Assembly (NCBI GenBank): GCA_963575745.1
Contig: CAUYUJ010015744.1
Span: 112,652 to 176,651 of the forward strand
DNA from: Prorocentrum cordatum
Taxonomy: Eukaryota; Sar; Dinophyceae; Prorocentrales; Prorocentraceae
Length of the DNA stretch: 64,000 nucleotides
Direction: 5' to 3'
The notes beneath the pieces are model-generated. The model did no database searches. It was not told where the DNA came from and worked only from the letters and a program-made list of their open reading frames with translations. The stretch's first letter is position 1. Each line of letters starts with the position of its first letter. The translations under genes and the position numbers were made by a program. Of this stretch, positions 53,059 through 63,067 are shown in pieces.

Positions 53059-53206
53059 GTTTTTTTTTTCGCGTCGCACTCGCAGGACAGACACGGAGCA
53101 CTCTGCAGGAGCGCCCCAAAGGCTCGGGGAGGCCGAAATTCGTTTTGGAGGGGGGGGGGGGGGGGGCACCGTGCGCCGCTTTTCCGGGGGCCCCGGCCCT
53201 GTAAAA
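53059..53206. other. 148-bp spacer of the large inverted repeat
   Basis: Unpaired centre containing a T run, GCGTCGCACTCGCAGGACAG, and an 18-base G run (53,149-53,166). No gene. Confidence 0.85.
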
Positions 53207-55470
53207 CCACGACGGCCAAAGAGGGCCCCGAGACACCCAAAGATCGGCCCAAGACGCCCAATCTGGGCCCAAGACTGCCCAAGACGCGTCCAAGACGCCC
53301 CCAGAGACCCCCAATAGGCCTCCCAAGACAGCCCCGAGAGGCTATAATTCTTGATTTTCTGGTGTGTTTTTCGATGTTTTTGGCCGTCTCGTTGTTCCCG
53401 CTTCCCGACGCTCCACAATGGCCCAAGGGGCCCCCTAGATCGCCCCACTACTGCCCACGAGGCCCCCAAGAAGGCCCCGACACGGTCCTGGAGGGCTCCG
53501 AGACCACCCAAGAGGCGCCCAAGACGGCCCAAGAGAGCACCAAGACGGCCCCAAGAGAGACCCAAGAGGGCGCCCAAAAATTCAAAAACTAAATTTTCCG
53601 CCGCGAGAGGGCCCCAAGAGGCCCAGAGAGAGCCCCAAGAGGCCCCCAAGAGGCCCCAAGGAGCCCCCAAGAGGCCCCAAAAAGATCCCAAGAACCCCAA
53701 AACACCCCCAAGAGGTTTCAAAACTGCCTCCCAGAGGGCCCCGAGAGGCGCACCACGAGATCCCAACTCAGCGGTCTCCCCCTCTCATTATCCCTTCTCT
53801 TTGTCGTCGCCTTCTTCGTCGTCGTCGCTGTCGTATCAAATTGCGCAGCGAGGCCATTTTTCGTTCAAACCACCGAAGGACCCAAGAGCTCCTCCTCCTC
53901 TTCCTCATTCTCTTCCTCCTCTACCTCCTCCTCCTCCTTCTCCTAATTCCCCGCGGTGTTTCACGTTCCGCCCCGCCAAAGGTCTAGCCGAAGCAGCTCC
54001 CCTCACTCTCCCAAGTCTCTGCTGCGGATTTCTTCCGCGACACCTCGGCTGCGCCCCAGATATCCACCTAATCTGTCATCTTCCTCCTCTTCCTCCTCTT
54101 CATCCTCCTCCTCTTCCTCCTCCTCCTCATCCTCTTCATGTTTCCCCTCCCGCCTCGACTGAGCTTCCCGCAACACTCAATGCAAACCGTCGGGGCCACG
54201 ACACCACTCATCCGGACGCGCTGTTGGGAAGCAGGGTTTCTGCGACATTTCGGAGATCAGGCCGTCGGGAACCTTTGGTTTCAGCACGCATCCTGGAGAA
54301 ACATTCTTTGGGGACTCAAGGCCGCACGAACACCTGCAACGTCCTCCTCCTCTTACCCCTCCCCCTCCTCCTTCTATTCGTCATCTTCAATTTCCTCTTC
54401 CCGCTTGCCAAGTTTGTAGGAAAACCAGTCTTCCTCACTCTCCCGCCACTGTTTTGATGGTTCCTTCCACGGCCACTTCGGCTGCATCCCTCATTTTATT
54501 ATACTGAACTACCTTCGGGCCCCCCTTGGCGGCTCGGGAAAAACCGCCCCTAATTCGGGGGGGGGGGGGGGGGGGGGGGGTCTCTCACCCTTTGCCGCTT
54601 GACTCGCAGAGAGGCCGAGCGGCGCCGCGCCGCGCCGCCAGGGATGGGGAGAATGGGCCCAAAAATAGAAGCGGAGAGGGGGGAGAGGAAGAGGAGGAGG
54701 AACAGGAAGCAGGAGGATGGGGGAGGAGGAGGAGGAAAGGAAAGGAAGGGAAAGGAAAAGGAGAAGGAGGAAGAGGAGATAACGGAAAGTAATCTAATCC
54801 GCTTCGCCAGAGATATGCTCGCAACTCCGACCTCAGAAGCGCCATGCTTCGCATCGGCCCCGCCGTTTTCGCTTGAGACATCATCGCAGCTCTGGAGCCC
54901 GAGAAACTCTCAGCTGAGGTGTTCCAGCCACTGTCGCTCGAGACACTCTCGCAAGCCTCACTTCGGAGGTGCCTTGCACCATGGTGGTTCGGCCACTTTC
55001 GCGCGCGACTTCTCGCAACTCTAAGTTCAAGGATGCCCTGAGCAGAGGTGTTCAGACCACTCTTCGCTTGAAACTTCCCCGCGCGGCTGACTTCGGACAC
55101 GCCCTCCCCTGAGCGGAGGTGTTCAGGCCATTTTCACTTGGGACGTCCTCGCAACACTGACCTCGGCGGCGCATTGTCCCATGGTTGTCTGACCACGTTT
55201 GCCTGAGACCCTCGCTCCTTTTAGTGGCGCGATGATATGAGCAACTGGTCAGGCCGCTACCGCCTGATATACGCATGTGCGCGCGCACACATAGTTACAC
55301 TGACCATTCGCAAATACATGTCCATATCCATACAAACGTATACATATACGTACATATGTACTATGCATTCATAGACGCATGTGCGTGCGCATGCACGCAC
55401 GCTCGCACTCCGCTAGCGCGCGAATTCCAAAGGACCAAGGTGCATAGCGCACAGCGCCAATGCAGTCTTG
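53207..55470 (-). repeat. large inverted repeat, right arm (2.26 kb)
   Basis: Reverse complement of 50,775-53,058, with about 10% divergence and small indels by eye. It ends beside a short TATATATA stretch, 20 bp before the MULE-like pseudogene. Confidence 0.95.
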
Positions 55471-55489
55471 TAAATATACACATATATAT

Positions 55490-56757
55490 AATCGGTCCTT
55501 TTCACGTCACCGAATATTACATTGCGCCAGATGGTCATCAATCAGATTCGGCCGGGACAATGATTGGAATGCGCATTCTCAAAAGCGACCATCTTGCAAT
55601 GGGATTAGGAAGTTTCAGGCGGATTGTAAGACACGCAACAGTTGCACAAAAAACTCGTGCTACTCTCGAGAAAAAACGATACGATGCTGATCGAGGCAAT
55701 TGGGGATTGCACTGGGAATATAGACCAGCGAGACGAGCAGTTGAGAAATACGCCAAGATGACCACGGAGAAGAAAGCAGACGGAATTGCATTGCACGGTT
55801 GGGTTCGATCCAGATTATTGGCCAACGGACCGTCAGAATACAAACCAGCGGGCTGGAAACAAAGTCCCTGTCCTTCACTACGTTGCCGAATGTTGTGGTA
55901 TTTTCACCACGTGTTCGAATCAACCTAAAGAGTTGAAAGAGCATCAGGTGAAGAAGATTCCAACCTGAACATAACTACGTGCCCCTTCCTGTTCTGTTCG
56001 GAGCACTGATATGTTAAACGGCTTGAAGCACGCATCCACCTTTCTTATGGATTTCACGTTTCAGAGAAATTACCACGGCGTGGCATTGGGCGCTGCAGGT
56101 CCGGCTGGTTTATGGCGAAATCTAACGTCCGGAGAGCCACATATGCGTTATTTGCCCATGTGTATTCATGTTGGCAGATGGGAAAAACGAAGATGCTCAT
56201 ACAATGCTCGCAGACCTGTTGTTTGATATTGCTAAAGGAGGGGGAACGCAGGTAGGAGATGCGTGTTTGAATTTGGGATGTTTCAACAGTAGAGAGAAGA
56301 AATGGCGCAAATCTATATGTGCATCGATGCTCACAGCATGTTCGTACAAACTCGGAGGCAGAAAGCAAAAAGACAGATGAACAAGTGGGAGCTTACGCCT
56401 TGGACGCCAGGAAGCATTACCGCACGTCGATTTGTTCGCATGTTCATTTGCACGGATGCCGAAAAGGTTTCGAGTTCAAATTTCGGGACGATGTATTAAC
56501 ACGAACAGTTGGCTCGCGAAAAACAAAAAAATCAAATTGGGGCCAACCTGAATTCGCAAAATATCTAAAGGACCACATTCTCAGCTGTAAGGAAGATATC
56601 ATTCGGGTAGAGGAAGTCGGCGGCAGGGTGGAGCTAGTCGGCCGATCGGGCCAGGATGCAGCTTGCGATGACCTGGGTTCGGGTTTTCGAACATTCTGGG
56701 AGATTCGACATTTCGTTGTAAATTCGAAGATTCTGGAGCTGAGCATTGGATCGCGTT
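55490..56757 (+). pseudogene. MULE-type transposase pseudogene
   Basis: Four frame segments read on in order. First is an N-terminal part (IGMRILKSDHLAMGLGSF, then YRPARRAVEKYAKM), followed by VAECCGIFTTCSNQPKELKE. Next comes MDFTFQRNYHGVALGAAG (56,047; usual MULE form LDgTy...), then EDAHTMLADLLFDIAKG, and finally HRCSQHVRTNSE (56,322; the C-x2-H-x3-N motif typical of MULE transposases). The tail reads WGQPEFAKYLKDHILSCK. A MULE transposase cuts the element at its terminal inverted repeats with an RNase H-fold DDE centre. At least three frameshifts and two stops inactivate it. The copy is AT-rich for this window, so it is old. Terminal repeats were not found. It lies immediately outside the right arm of the large inverted repeat, but no functional link is shown. 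Confidence 0.6.
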
Positions 56758-56759
56758 GA

Positions 56760-58010
56760 CCTCGTCTGTGAAGGTCTGAGGGCGGTAGTTGCAATATTTC
56801 GATCGGTTCACTTCCAGGGACCGACCTCAAGAATAACAGATTTTCAAGAAATCGAGGTCTTCTGGAGATTACCAACAGTTGGCATGTTTTCCTCAGAGTT
56901 AAGATTCGTCGCATTTGTAACAGGATATGATGCGTTCATTGGAAACTGTTGTACGTATGTAGTTGCTGCATTACTATCGAAACACTTGGCGGGACCGATT
57001 GTGTTAAAACCACAAAATGTACACTTATAGTTTCCCAACTAATGCTCCAGGAAGCTTCCCATCCAGAGCATGTCTATGCTTGCGAGCAGCATTACAAGAT
57101 ACCCGGCGCTAGCCCAGTAAGGGTTTGTGAACTTTCCAGGTTGGACAATGTTGGAGTTTCTGTTATATATATATATATATATAGAGATAGATATGTGTAT
57201 ATATATACATACATGCATACATGCATACATACAAACACACAAACATACATCGTTTTGCTATATACACATACACATATACTTATAAAATGCCGTTTTAGAG
57301 AATGTACCGAGTGTGAATTGAGTTCGTCATAGTTTGGTTGTTGTTCGTCGATCTGGTTGACAGTAATATTAGTTATGTTCACAGCATTAATGCATTAGTA
57401 GTTTTTGAGCATATGTATTCGACAACACTTTGGGTTTTGCTTCTGTTCAACAGTGTGGCGCAGTGTTTGTTTCGTTTTCTTTCATTTTCATAGATTCCGT
57501 GTTGAGTTGCGATTTCCCGGGTTCGGACATCAGATTAAATTGATTTCATGTTATCCAATGTCAGTGAGATTATATGTCCAATGTAAATTTATTTTGCGTT
57601 ATTGGTTTAGTCCGCGCCTGGGCTGTACGTTCATGTGTAAGTGTTAGTTTTGCGAACAAACACTTAGTTTAGATTCTAGTCAAGGATACGCATTATATCG
57701 TTTCACGTAAATGGTTATGTTTTTTGTTGCGCATGTCAGGCCTATCAATCATGCTATAGGGCACAATACGATTTGCGTTGGACCGAATTCGTCAAATGCC
57801 CAGCACATGTTTTAAAGTGTTTGTGATCAAGATAAAGAACCAAGTGTTGGTCATGAAGAGCCCCAGAAAGCGAATAGCGTTTCGGCCATCATCCGAGGAG
57901 AAACCATCTCAGGCAAGCATGAGTTGTTCCCCATATCCTAAGATGGGGTTCTTGTTATTACTTGGACGCTTCCTACTCATCCTCCTTCCTCCTCCTCTTT
58001 TCTCCTCCCC
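56760..58010. other. AT-rich DNA without recognised gene
   Basis: Contains a compound (TA)n/(CATA)n microsatellite at 57,163-57,245 and otherwise short frames without motifs. Confidence 0.6.
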
Positions 58011-58023
58011 TCCTGTCGGACAT

Positions 58024-58219
58024 ACTCAGACTTGCTCATACACAGACTTACTCATACTCAGACTTACTCATACTCAGACCTACTCATACTCAGACTTACT
58101 CACACTCAGACATACTCATATACAGACTTACTCATACACAGACTTACTCATACACAGTATTAGTCATACCCAGACGTACACATACACAGACTTACTCATA
58201 CACAGACTTACTCATACTC
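58024..58219. repeat. 16-bp tandem repeat, ~12 units
   Basis: CAGACTTACTCATACT and variants (TACACAGACTTACTCA) follow each other without gaps. The open frame through it is an artefact. Confidence 0.95.
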
Positions 58220-58675
58220 AGCACCCCTAAGGGGGGCCGCCAGGGGTGGTTGCACGGGCTCGTTCGCGGCCATTTTGTGGGGATGTCTCAGGCGGTTTGC
58301 CGTTGTCTGTGCCCAACATCCTTCGCTTTCGGAGCAGATTTGGAGGATGTCTCGAGCGAGGCGCTCATTTCAGCACCCCTAAGGGGAGCCGCCAGGGGTG
58401 GTTGCACGGGCTCGTTCGCGGCCATTTTGTGGGGATGTCTCAGGCGGTTTGCCTGTTTCTGTGCCCAACATCCTTCGCTTTCGGAGCAGATTTGGAGGAT
58501 GTCTCGAGCGAGGCGCTCATTTCAGCACCCCTAAGGGGAGCCGCCAGGGGTGGTTGCACGGGCTCGTTCGCGGCCATTTTGTGGGGATGTCTCAGGCGGT
58601 TTGCTTGTTTCTGTGCCCAACATCCTTCGTTTTCGGAGCAGATTTGGAGGATGTCTCGAGCGAGGCGCTCATTGT
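58220..58675. repeat. 152-bp tandem repeat, 3 units
   Basis: AGCACCCCTAAGGGG begins units at 58,220, 58,372 and 58,524. The copies differ at only a few bases. A diverged partial fourth unit follows to about 58,735. Confidence 0.97.
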
Positions 58676-58739
58676 CACCCCCCAGGTGGGCCAGATTTTG
58701 AGGATGTCTCGATCGGTTTGCTAGTTTTGGTGGCCAGGC

Positions 58740-59035
58740 TCGTGGGCGCAGATTCTTTTCAGGATGCCACAGGAGGCTCCAACAGGCTCCAGGAGGCTCC
58801 AGGAGACCACATGAGGTCCCAGGAGGCATCAGGAGGCCACAGAAAGACTCAAGAGGCCACAGGATGTCCCAAGAGGCTCCAGGAGGCCCCAGGAAGCTCC
58901 AGAAGGCCTCAGGAAACCACAGGAGACCCCAGGAGACAACAGGAAGCGCCAGGAGGCCTCGGAAGGCAACAGGAGGCCCCGAGAGGCCCCAGGAGCAGGA
59001 GGCCTCAGAAGGCAACAGGAGTGGCTCCAATCCCA
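58740..59035. repeat. CAGGAGGC short repeat
   Basis: CCAGGAGGCTCCAGGAGGCC-like 9-10-bp phrases recur throughout. A smaller block of the same lies at 59,308-59,395. It reads as the complement of the CCTCCTGGGG phrases at 50.3 kb. Confidence 0.85.
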
Positions 59036-59302
59036 TGTGTTTTACGTATGCTCCTATCGATTGGGCCTCACCTGGAGCACGATTCTTTGATGTTCTACGT
59101 ATGTTTCTATAGATGGTCCTTCTCCTGTGTACACAATCCTAAATGTTTTACTCATGTTCCTATGTATTGGGCCTCTCCTGGGGCACGAGTCCTTGGTGTT
59201 TTACGCGTGTTCCTATAGATTGCCCTTCTCCTGTGGCTCTAATCCGCAATGTTTTATGTACGTCTGTTGCTATAGATTGCGCCTCCCCTGGGGCACGAAA
59301 CC
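59036..59302. repeat. 54-bp tandem repeat in alternating dimers, 5 units
   Basis: GTTTTACGTATGCTCCTAT-like starts lie at about 59,038, 59,091, 59,145, 59,198 and 59,252. Odd units end in GGGGCACGA-like sequence and even units in TGTGTACACAATCC or TGTGGCTCTAATCC, so the true unit is a ~107-bp dimer. Confidence 0.85.
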
Positions 59303-59608
59303 TTCCTAGGAGGTCCCAGGAGGTCCCAAGAGGCTCCTGGAGACCCCAGGAAGCCCCAGTAGGTTTCAGGAGGCCCCAGGAGGCCCCAGGCTCATGCACA
59401 GAGACGCGCTCGTACTACTGAGGCTCATTCACACTCCAATTCATTCGCAGTTAGATTGATGTCCAGACCGTCACAACTGAAGCCCGTTAATATTCGAAAG
59501 CTCTTGCGCCTAGACATTCACGGCGGACAGGTCCATGCGAGTAGATGCACATATGGGGAGCTCCACGCAGTGAATAATTTTTTTATGTTGCTGGACCTAT
59601 TTCAATTG

Positions 59609-59764
59609 TTGACGCTTCGCGTATCCCCACCAGCCCATCCAGAAATAATGCTCAGGGGAGTCGAGGTGATCAGGGAAGTCGGGGATCATGCAGAATAACA
59701 AAGGGCGGGGGAAGCTGTCACAGACCCCGAGAGGGGGAGGATGGAAGAGGAATCGTCGTCGGAG

Positions 59765-59805
<41 letters not shown>

Positions 59806-60740
59806 GGAGGAGGAGAATGAGGAGGATATGGAGTAGGGCGAGGACGATAAGGAGGAGAAGGAGCAGAGGGAGGAGAAGGAGGAGAAGGAGGAGAAGGAGG
59901 AGAAGGAGGAGGAGGGGGAGGAGGAGGAGGAAGGAAGAGGAAGAGGTGGTTGAGGAGGAGGAAGAGGAAGAGGACGGCGAACCGAAGAGCCAGAAGCGTC
60001 TTGAATGTTTTTTTTCCGGAAATCCTCTTGAGGCTTCTTGAGGGTCTTTTGAGAGCCTTTTGGAGGGCTTTTTGGGCGACTGGGGGCATATTGGGCGCCT
60101 CTTGGGACCCTCTTGAGGCGCTCTTCGGAGCCTTCGGGGCGTTCTTGGGGCCATCTTGGAGGGAGTCGATCAAACAAGAGGGGAGCTCCAATTAGCCTCC
60201 CCCCTCGGGAGCCCCAGAAATCGCTTCTTGGGCCCCTCTTGGAGCGCTCTTGGAGCGCTCTTGGGCGCTTTGGGGGCCGTCTTGGGGCTCTCTTGGGCCT
60301 CTCGTGGGGCCTTTTTGGGCCATCTTGGAGCCATATTGAGGCCTCGGATGTCCATCGGAAGCGAAAAGGCGAGAAAGCAAAAAACATTGTTTGGTCCCTA
60401 GGTTTTGGGACGATTTTGGCCTCGTCGGGGCCTCCTTCGGGAGCTCTTTGGCCACTTGGAGCCGTCTTGGGATCGTCTTGGGGCCTCTTGGAGCATCTTG
60501 GGAGCCATCGTGAGCGATCTTGCGCTATCTTGAGCCATCTTGGAGCTCATCTTGGGCTCTCTGACGCGTTTTTGAAGCCATCTTTGGCCATCTTGGACGC
60601 TCCAACGCGCCGCGCCCCCCCCCCCGTCCAGGTCCAGGGGAAGGGGTAGGGGGAGGGGTAAGCCCCTCCCCAAGGGGGAAGAGGGAGGGGTGGAAGAGGA
60701 TCTGCTCTAGACCTCCTATGCCCAGAGGGCTGGTGGGATT
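59609..60740 (+). repeat. dispersed CTTGGG family, most complete copy
   Basis: TTGACGCTTCGCGTATCCCC (59,609), CACCAGCCCATCCAGAAATA, a GGA tract (59,745-59,985), a CTTGAGGG/CTCTTGGG array (60,010-60,160), GTCGATCAAACAAGAGGGG (60,165), a second array (60,225-60,600), and the 82-bp block (60,659-60,740). ATCCCCACCAGCCC near the start and GGGCTGGTGGGAT near the end are near-inverted. Frames through it are repeat translations. Confidence 0.75.
60659..60740 (+). repeat. 82-bp dispersed repeat, copy 2
   Basis: Counterpart of 46,409-46,490, with the same length and the same ends (CCCCTCCCC; GGGCTGGTGGGAT). Confidence 0.75.
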
Positions 60741-61126
60741 CTACATCACCTCCTTAAATCAATGTGCCCGAAGACGTGCGGAGTGCGATCCGTTGTTAGT
60801 TCGACTAGCAGGCCGATATCAGGCTTCTCGAGTATGTTGATGGATGCTTGCGATGTTGAACAAGTTATTGGTGTAGCTACTTCAAGTTCAGATTTTGTTT
60901 TGTTGCGTTTTCCTAAATACACGATCCTTCACAGATTTGCTGCGGGGAACAACAGAGCAGAACAAGCAGGGAGGGAGCGAGGAAAACCGGAAGAGCGGCG
61001 GAAGAGCAGGGAGCGGAGAGGGTGGAGGAGCCGAAGAAAGGAGGATAACAGCGGACGACAACGACGACTGCAACACGTCAGGAAAGAAGGAAGAGAGGGA
61101 ATGGGAAAGAGAGGGAGGAAGGGACT

Positions 61127-61184
61127 AGGACTACTACTACTACTACCACCACTACTACTACTACTGCTACTACTACTACTACTA

Positions 61185-61221
<37 letters not shown>

Positions 61222-61226
61222 GACTA

Positions 61227-61270
<44 letters not shown>

Positions 61271-61287
61271 ACTACTACTACTACTAG
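61127..61287. repeat. (TAC)n microsatellite
   Basis: TAC/CTA array with a CTG stretch at 61,240-61,268. The poly-Leu frame through it is an artefact. Confidence 0.97.
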
Positions 61288-61289
61288 TT

Positions 61290-61960
61290 CTGGGATGTGG
61301 CCTTCGAGTTCTATGGTGACGACCTAAAACTTGGTGGCTCAGCGAGGCTTCCAGTCCGGAATCGCTCCAGGAGCGTCCCAGGACGGCCCCAAGAGACCCA
61401 CCCCTCGCCCTCGCCCCCTTCCTGCGCGTCCCCGCTCCCTCGCGCGGGGGGCACGCCTGACGCTCGTCCCCGCTTCATTCTCCGCTGGTTCCGTTGTTCG
61501 GTATCTCCTTTCTTCGGCCCCCCGCCCACGTGCCATCTCCCCACTGCCCTCTGACTCCTTGTCCTCCCCCCCGTCCTCTGACTCCCGCGTCCCTTTCCAA
61601 CTGCCCTTCCTCGCCCAGTTTGTATATGTGTTCCCGGGCACGCGCGCCGTTCGTGACCGTTGCCGTCGTGCCGCTGTTTTTGCCACATGTGTGCTCCTCT
61701 GCTCAGAACTGAAAGGGTTGTGCGGACAGTGCTGTTTGACAGGTCCGGCCAGCGGTCTGAGTGCTCGTTCGTGGAGCTCCCTCGTCGTTCGTTCTCCTCC
61801 TGACCATGCCCGTGCGGGGATACCATTGGCTAACGACCAGCGCCTCCAGCTTTGCTAGGTGGGGCGGCTGGCGCCGAACTGCACATGCGTATGTTCTGCG
61901 CTTGATTGGTGGGATTGTGGGGTTCGGGGCCGAACCGCCCCCTTGCGATTTTGATTTGTT
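61290..61960. other. no gene recognised
   Basis: C-rich DNA with overlapping frames on both strands (plus 61,331-61,858; minus 61,311-61,826). None has a motif. Confidence 0.4.
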
Positions 61961-61964
61961 TTGT

Positions 61965-62190
61965 TCCCCAATCAGAGCTTGCCTTTGTAGGGGTCCCAGC
62001 GGATTCATATGTTTAGGTGAGGTGGGCCACCGATTTCGGTGGCCGGCCCGGGTGCCCAGGGTCCCGGGTGCCCAGTAGCCTTATAGCCTTGTAGCCTTAG
62101 AGCTTTATAGCCATATAGCCCAATAGCCATATAGCCCTATAGCCCTATTGTAATAGCCCTACAGCCCTATAGCCCTATTTCCTTACTATA
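61965..62190 (+). repeat. composite dispersed repeat, plus copy
   Basis: A ~75-bp head (AGAGCTTGCCTTTGTAGGGG, then CAGCGGATTCATATG), a short GGGTGCCC stretch (62,048-62,072) and an AGCCCTATAGCC array (62,075-62,182). It is the reverse of 49,064-49,365. A further AGCCCTATA array lies at 63,068-63,130 without the head. Confidence 0.8.
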
Positions 62191-62199
62191 CGACCGCCC

Positions 62200-62970
62200 T
62201 TCGGGTGATAAGGAGGTTGTGTGGGGGGGAGAGGGGGGAACCAACATCTGATTTAATCGATCTCACTATCGGTCTCACTCAACGGGACACCACGGGACAC
62301 CTCGGGACACTTGTCGATCTCACTATCGATCTCACTATCGATCTCATTCAACGGGACACCACGGGACACCGCGGGACACCTCTCGATCTCACTATCGGTC
62401 TCACTATCGATCTTATTATCGATCTCACCCAACGGGACACCATAGGACACCATGGGACACCTCGGGACACCACATCGATCTCACTATCGATCTCACTATC
62501 GATCTCATTATCGATCTCACTCAATGGGACACCACGGGACACCTGTCGATCTCACTATCGATCTCACTCAACGGGACACCACGGGACACCACATCGATCT
62601 CAGTATCGTTCTCACTATCGATCTCACTCAACGGTCAACGGGACACCACGGGACACCTGTCAATCTCACTATCGATTTCACTTTTTGGGACACCACGGGA
62701 CACCACATCGATTTCAGTATCGATCTCCTTATTGATCTCATTCAACGGGACTCCGCGGGACACCACGGGGCACCGCGGGACACCGCGAGCCACCGCCGGA
62801 CGGGCGGGCGGGGGAGATTTGTCTTGGCTTCGCCCTAGCAACGGCGGACACCACGGGACACCACTGGAGGGCCACCGAGGGCCACCGCCGGACGGGCGGG
62901 AGGGGGATGATCATTTGTCTTGACTTCGCCCTGGAAACGGTGGGTTCATTCCTCTCGCGCGCCCACGCAG
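62200..62970. repeat. 12-bp ATCGATCTCACT / 10-bp GGGACACCAC array, macro-unit 1
   Basis: Starts TTCGGGTGATAAGGAGG (62,200). Blocks of two to four TATCGATCTCAC units alternate with AACGGGACACCACGGGACAC blocks (62,255-62,780), then GGACGGGCGGG, CTTGACTTCGCCCTAGCAAC and TTCATTCCTCTCGCGCGCCC (62,945). Frames (poly-Asp-Leu-Thr-Ile) remain open only because the units lack stops. Confidence 0.95.
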
Positions 62971-63067
62971 TTTCGCCTCGCCCGCACGCGCGACACGAAC
63001 GAAACGAAACGATTTCCCGGTTGGGGGTCTCTGTTCCAGCGCGATCTCACCCCCCAACCTCTGATAG

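Noticed and set aside
50775-55470. palindrome as missed-adapter sequencing artefact
   Set aside because: Arms differ by about 10% with indels, far more than sequencing error in a polished assembly would leave.
60528-60545. CTTGAGCCATCTTGGAG as an inverted SL relic
   Set aside because: Only about 12 of 15 bases agree with the SL complement, and the phrase is a normal variant of the CTTGGG repeat (also near 32,271).
62205-62735. 176-codon ORF of repeated LTIDL / RDTTGH
   Set aside because: Direct translation of the 12-bp and 10-bp repeats.
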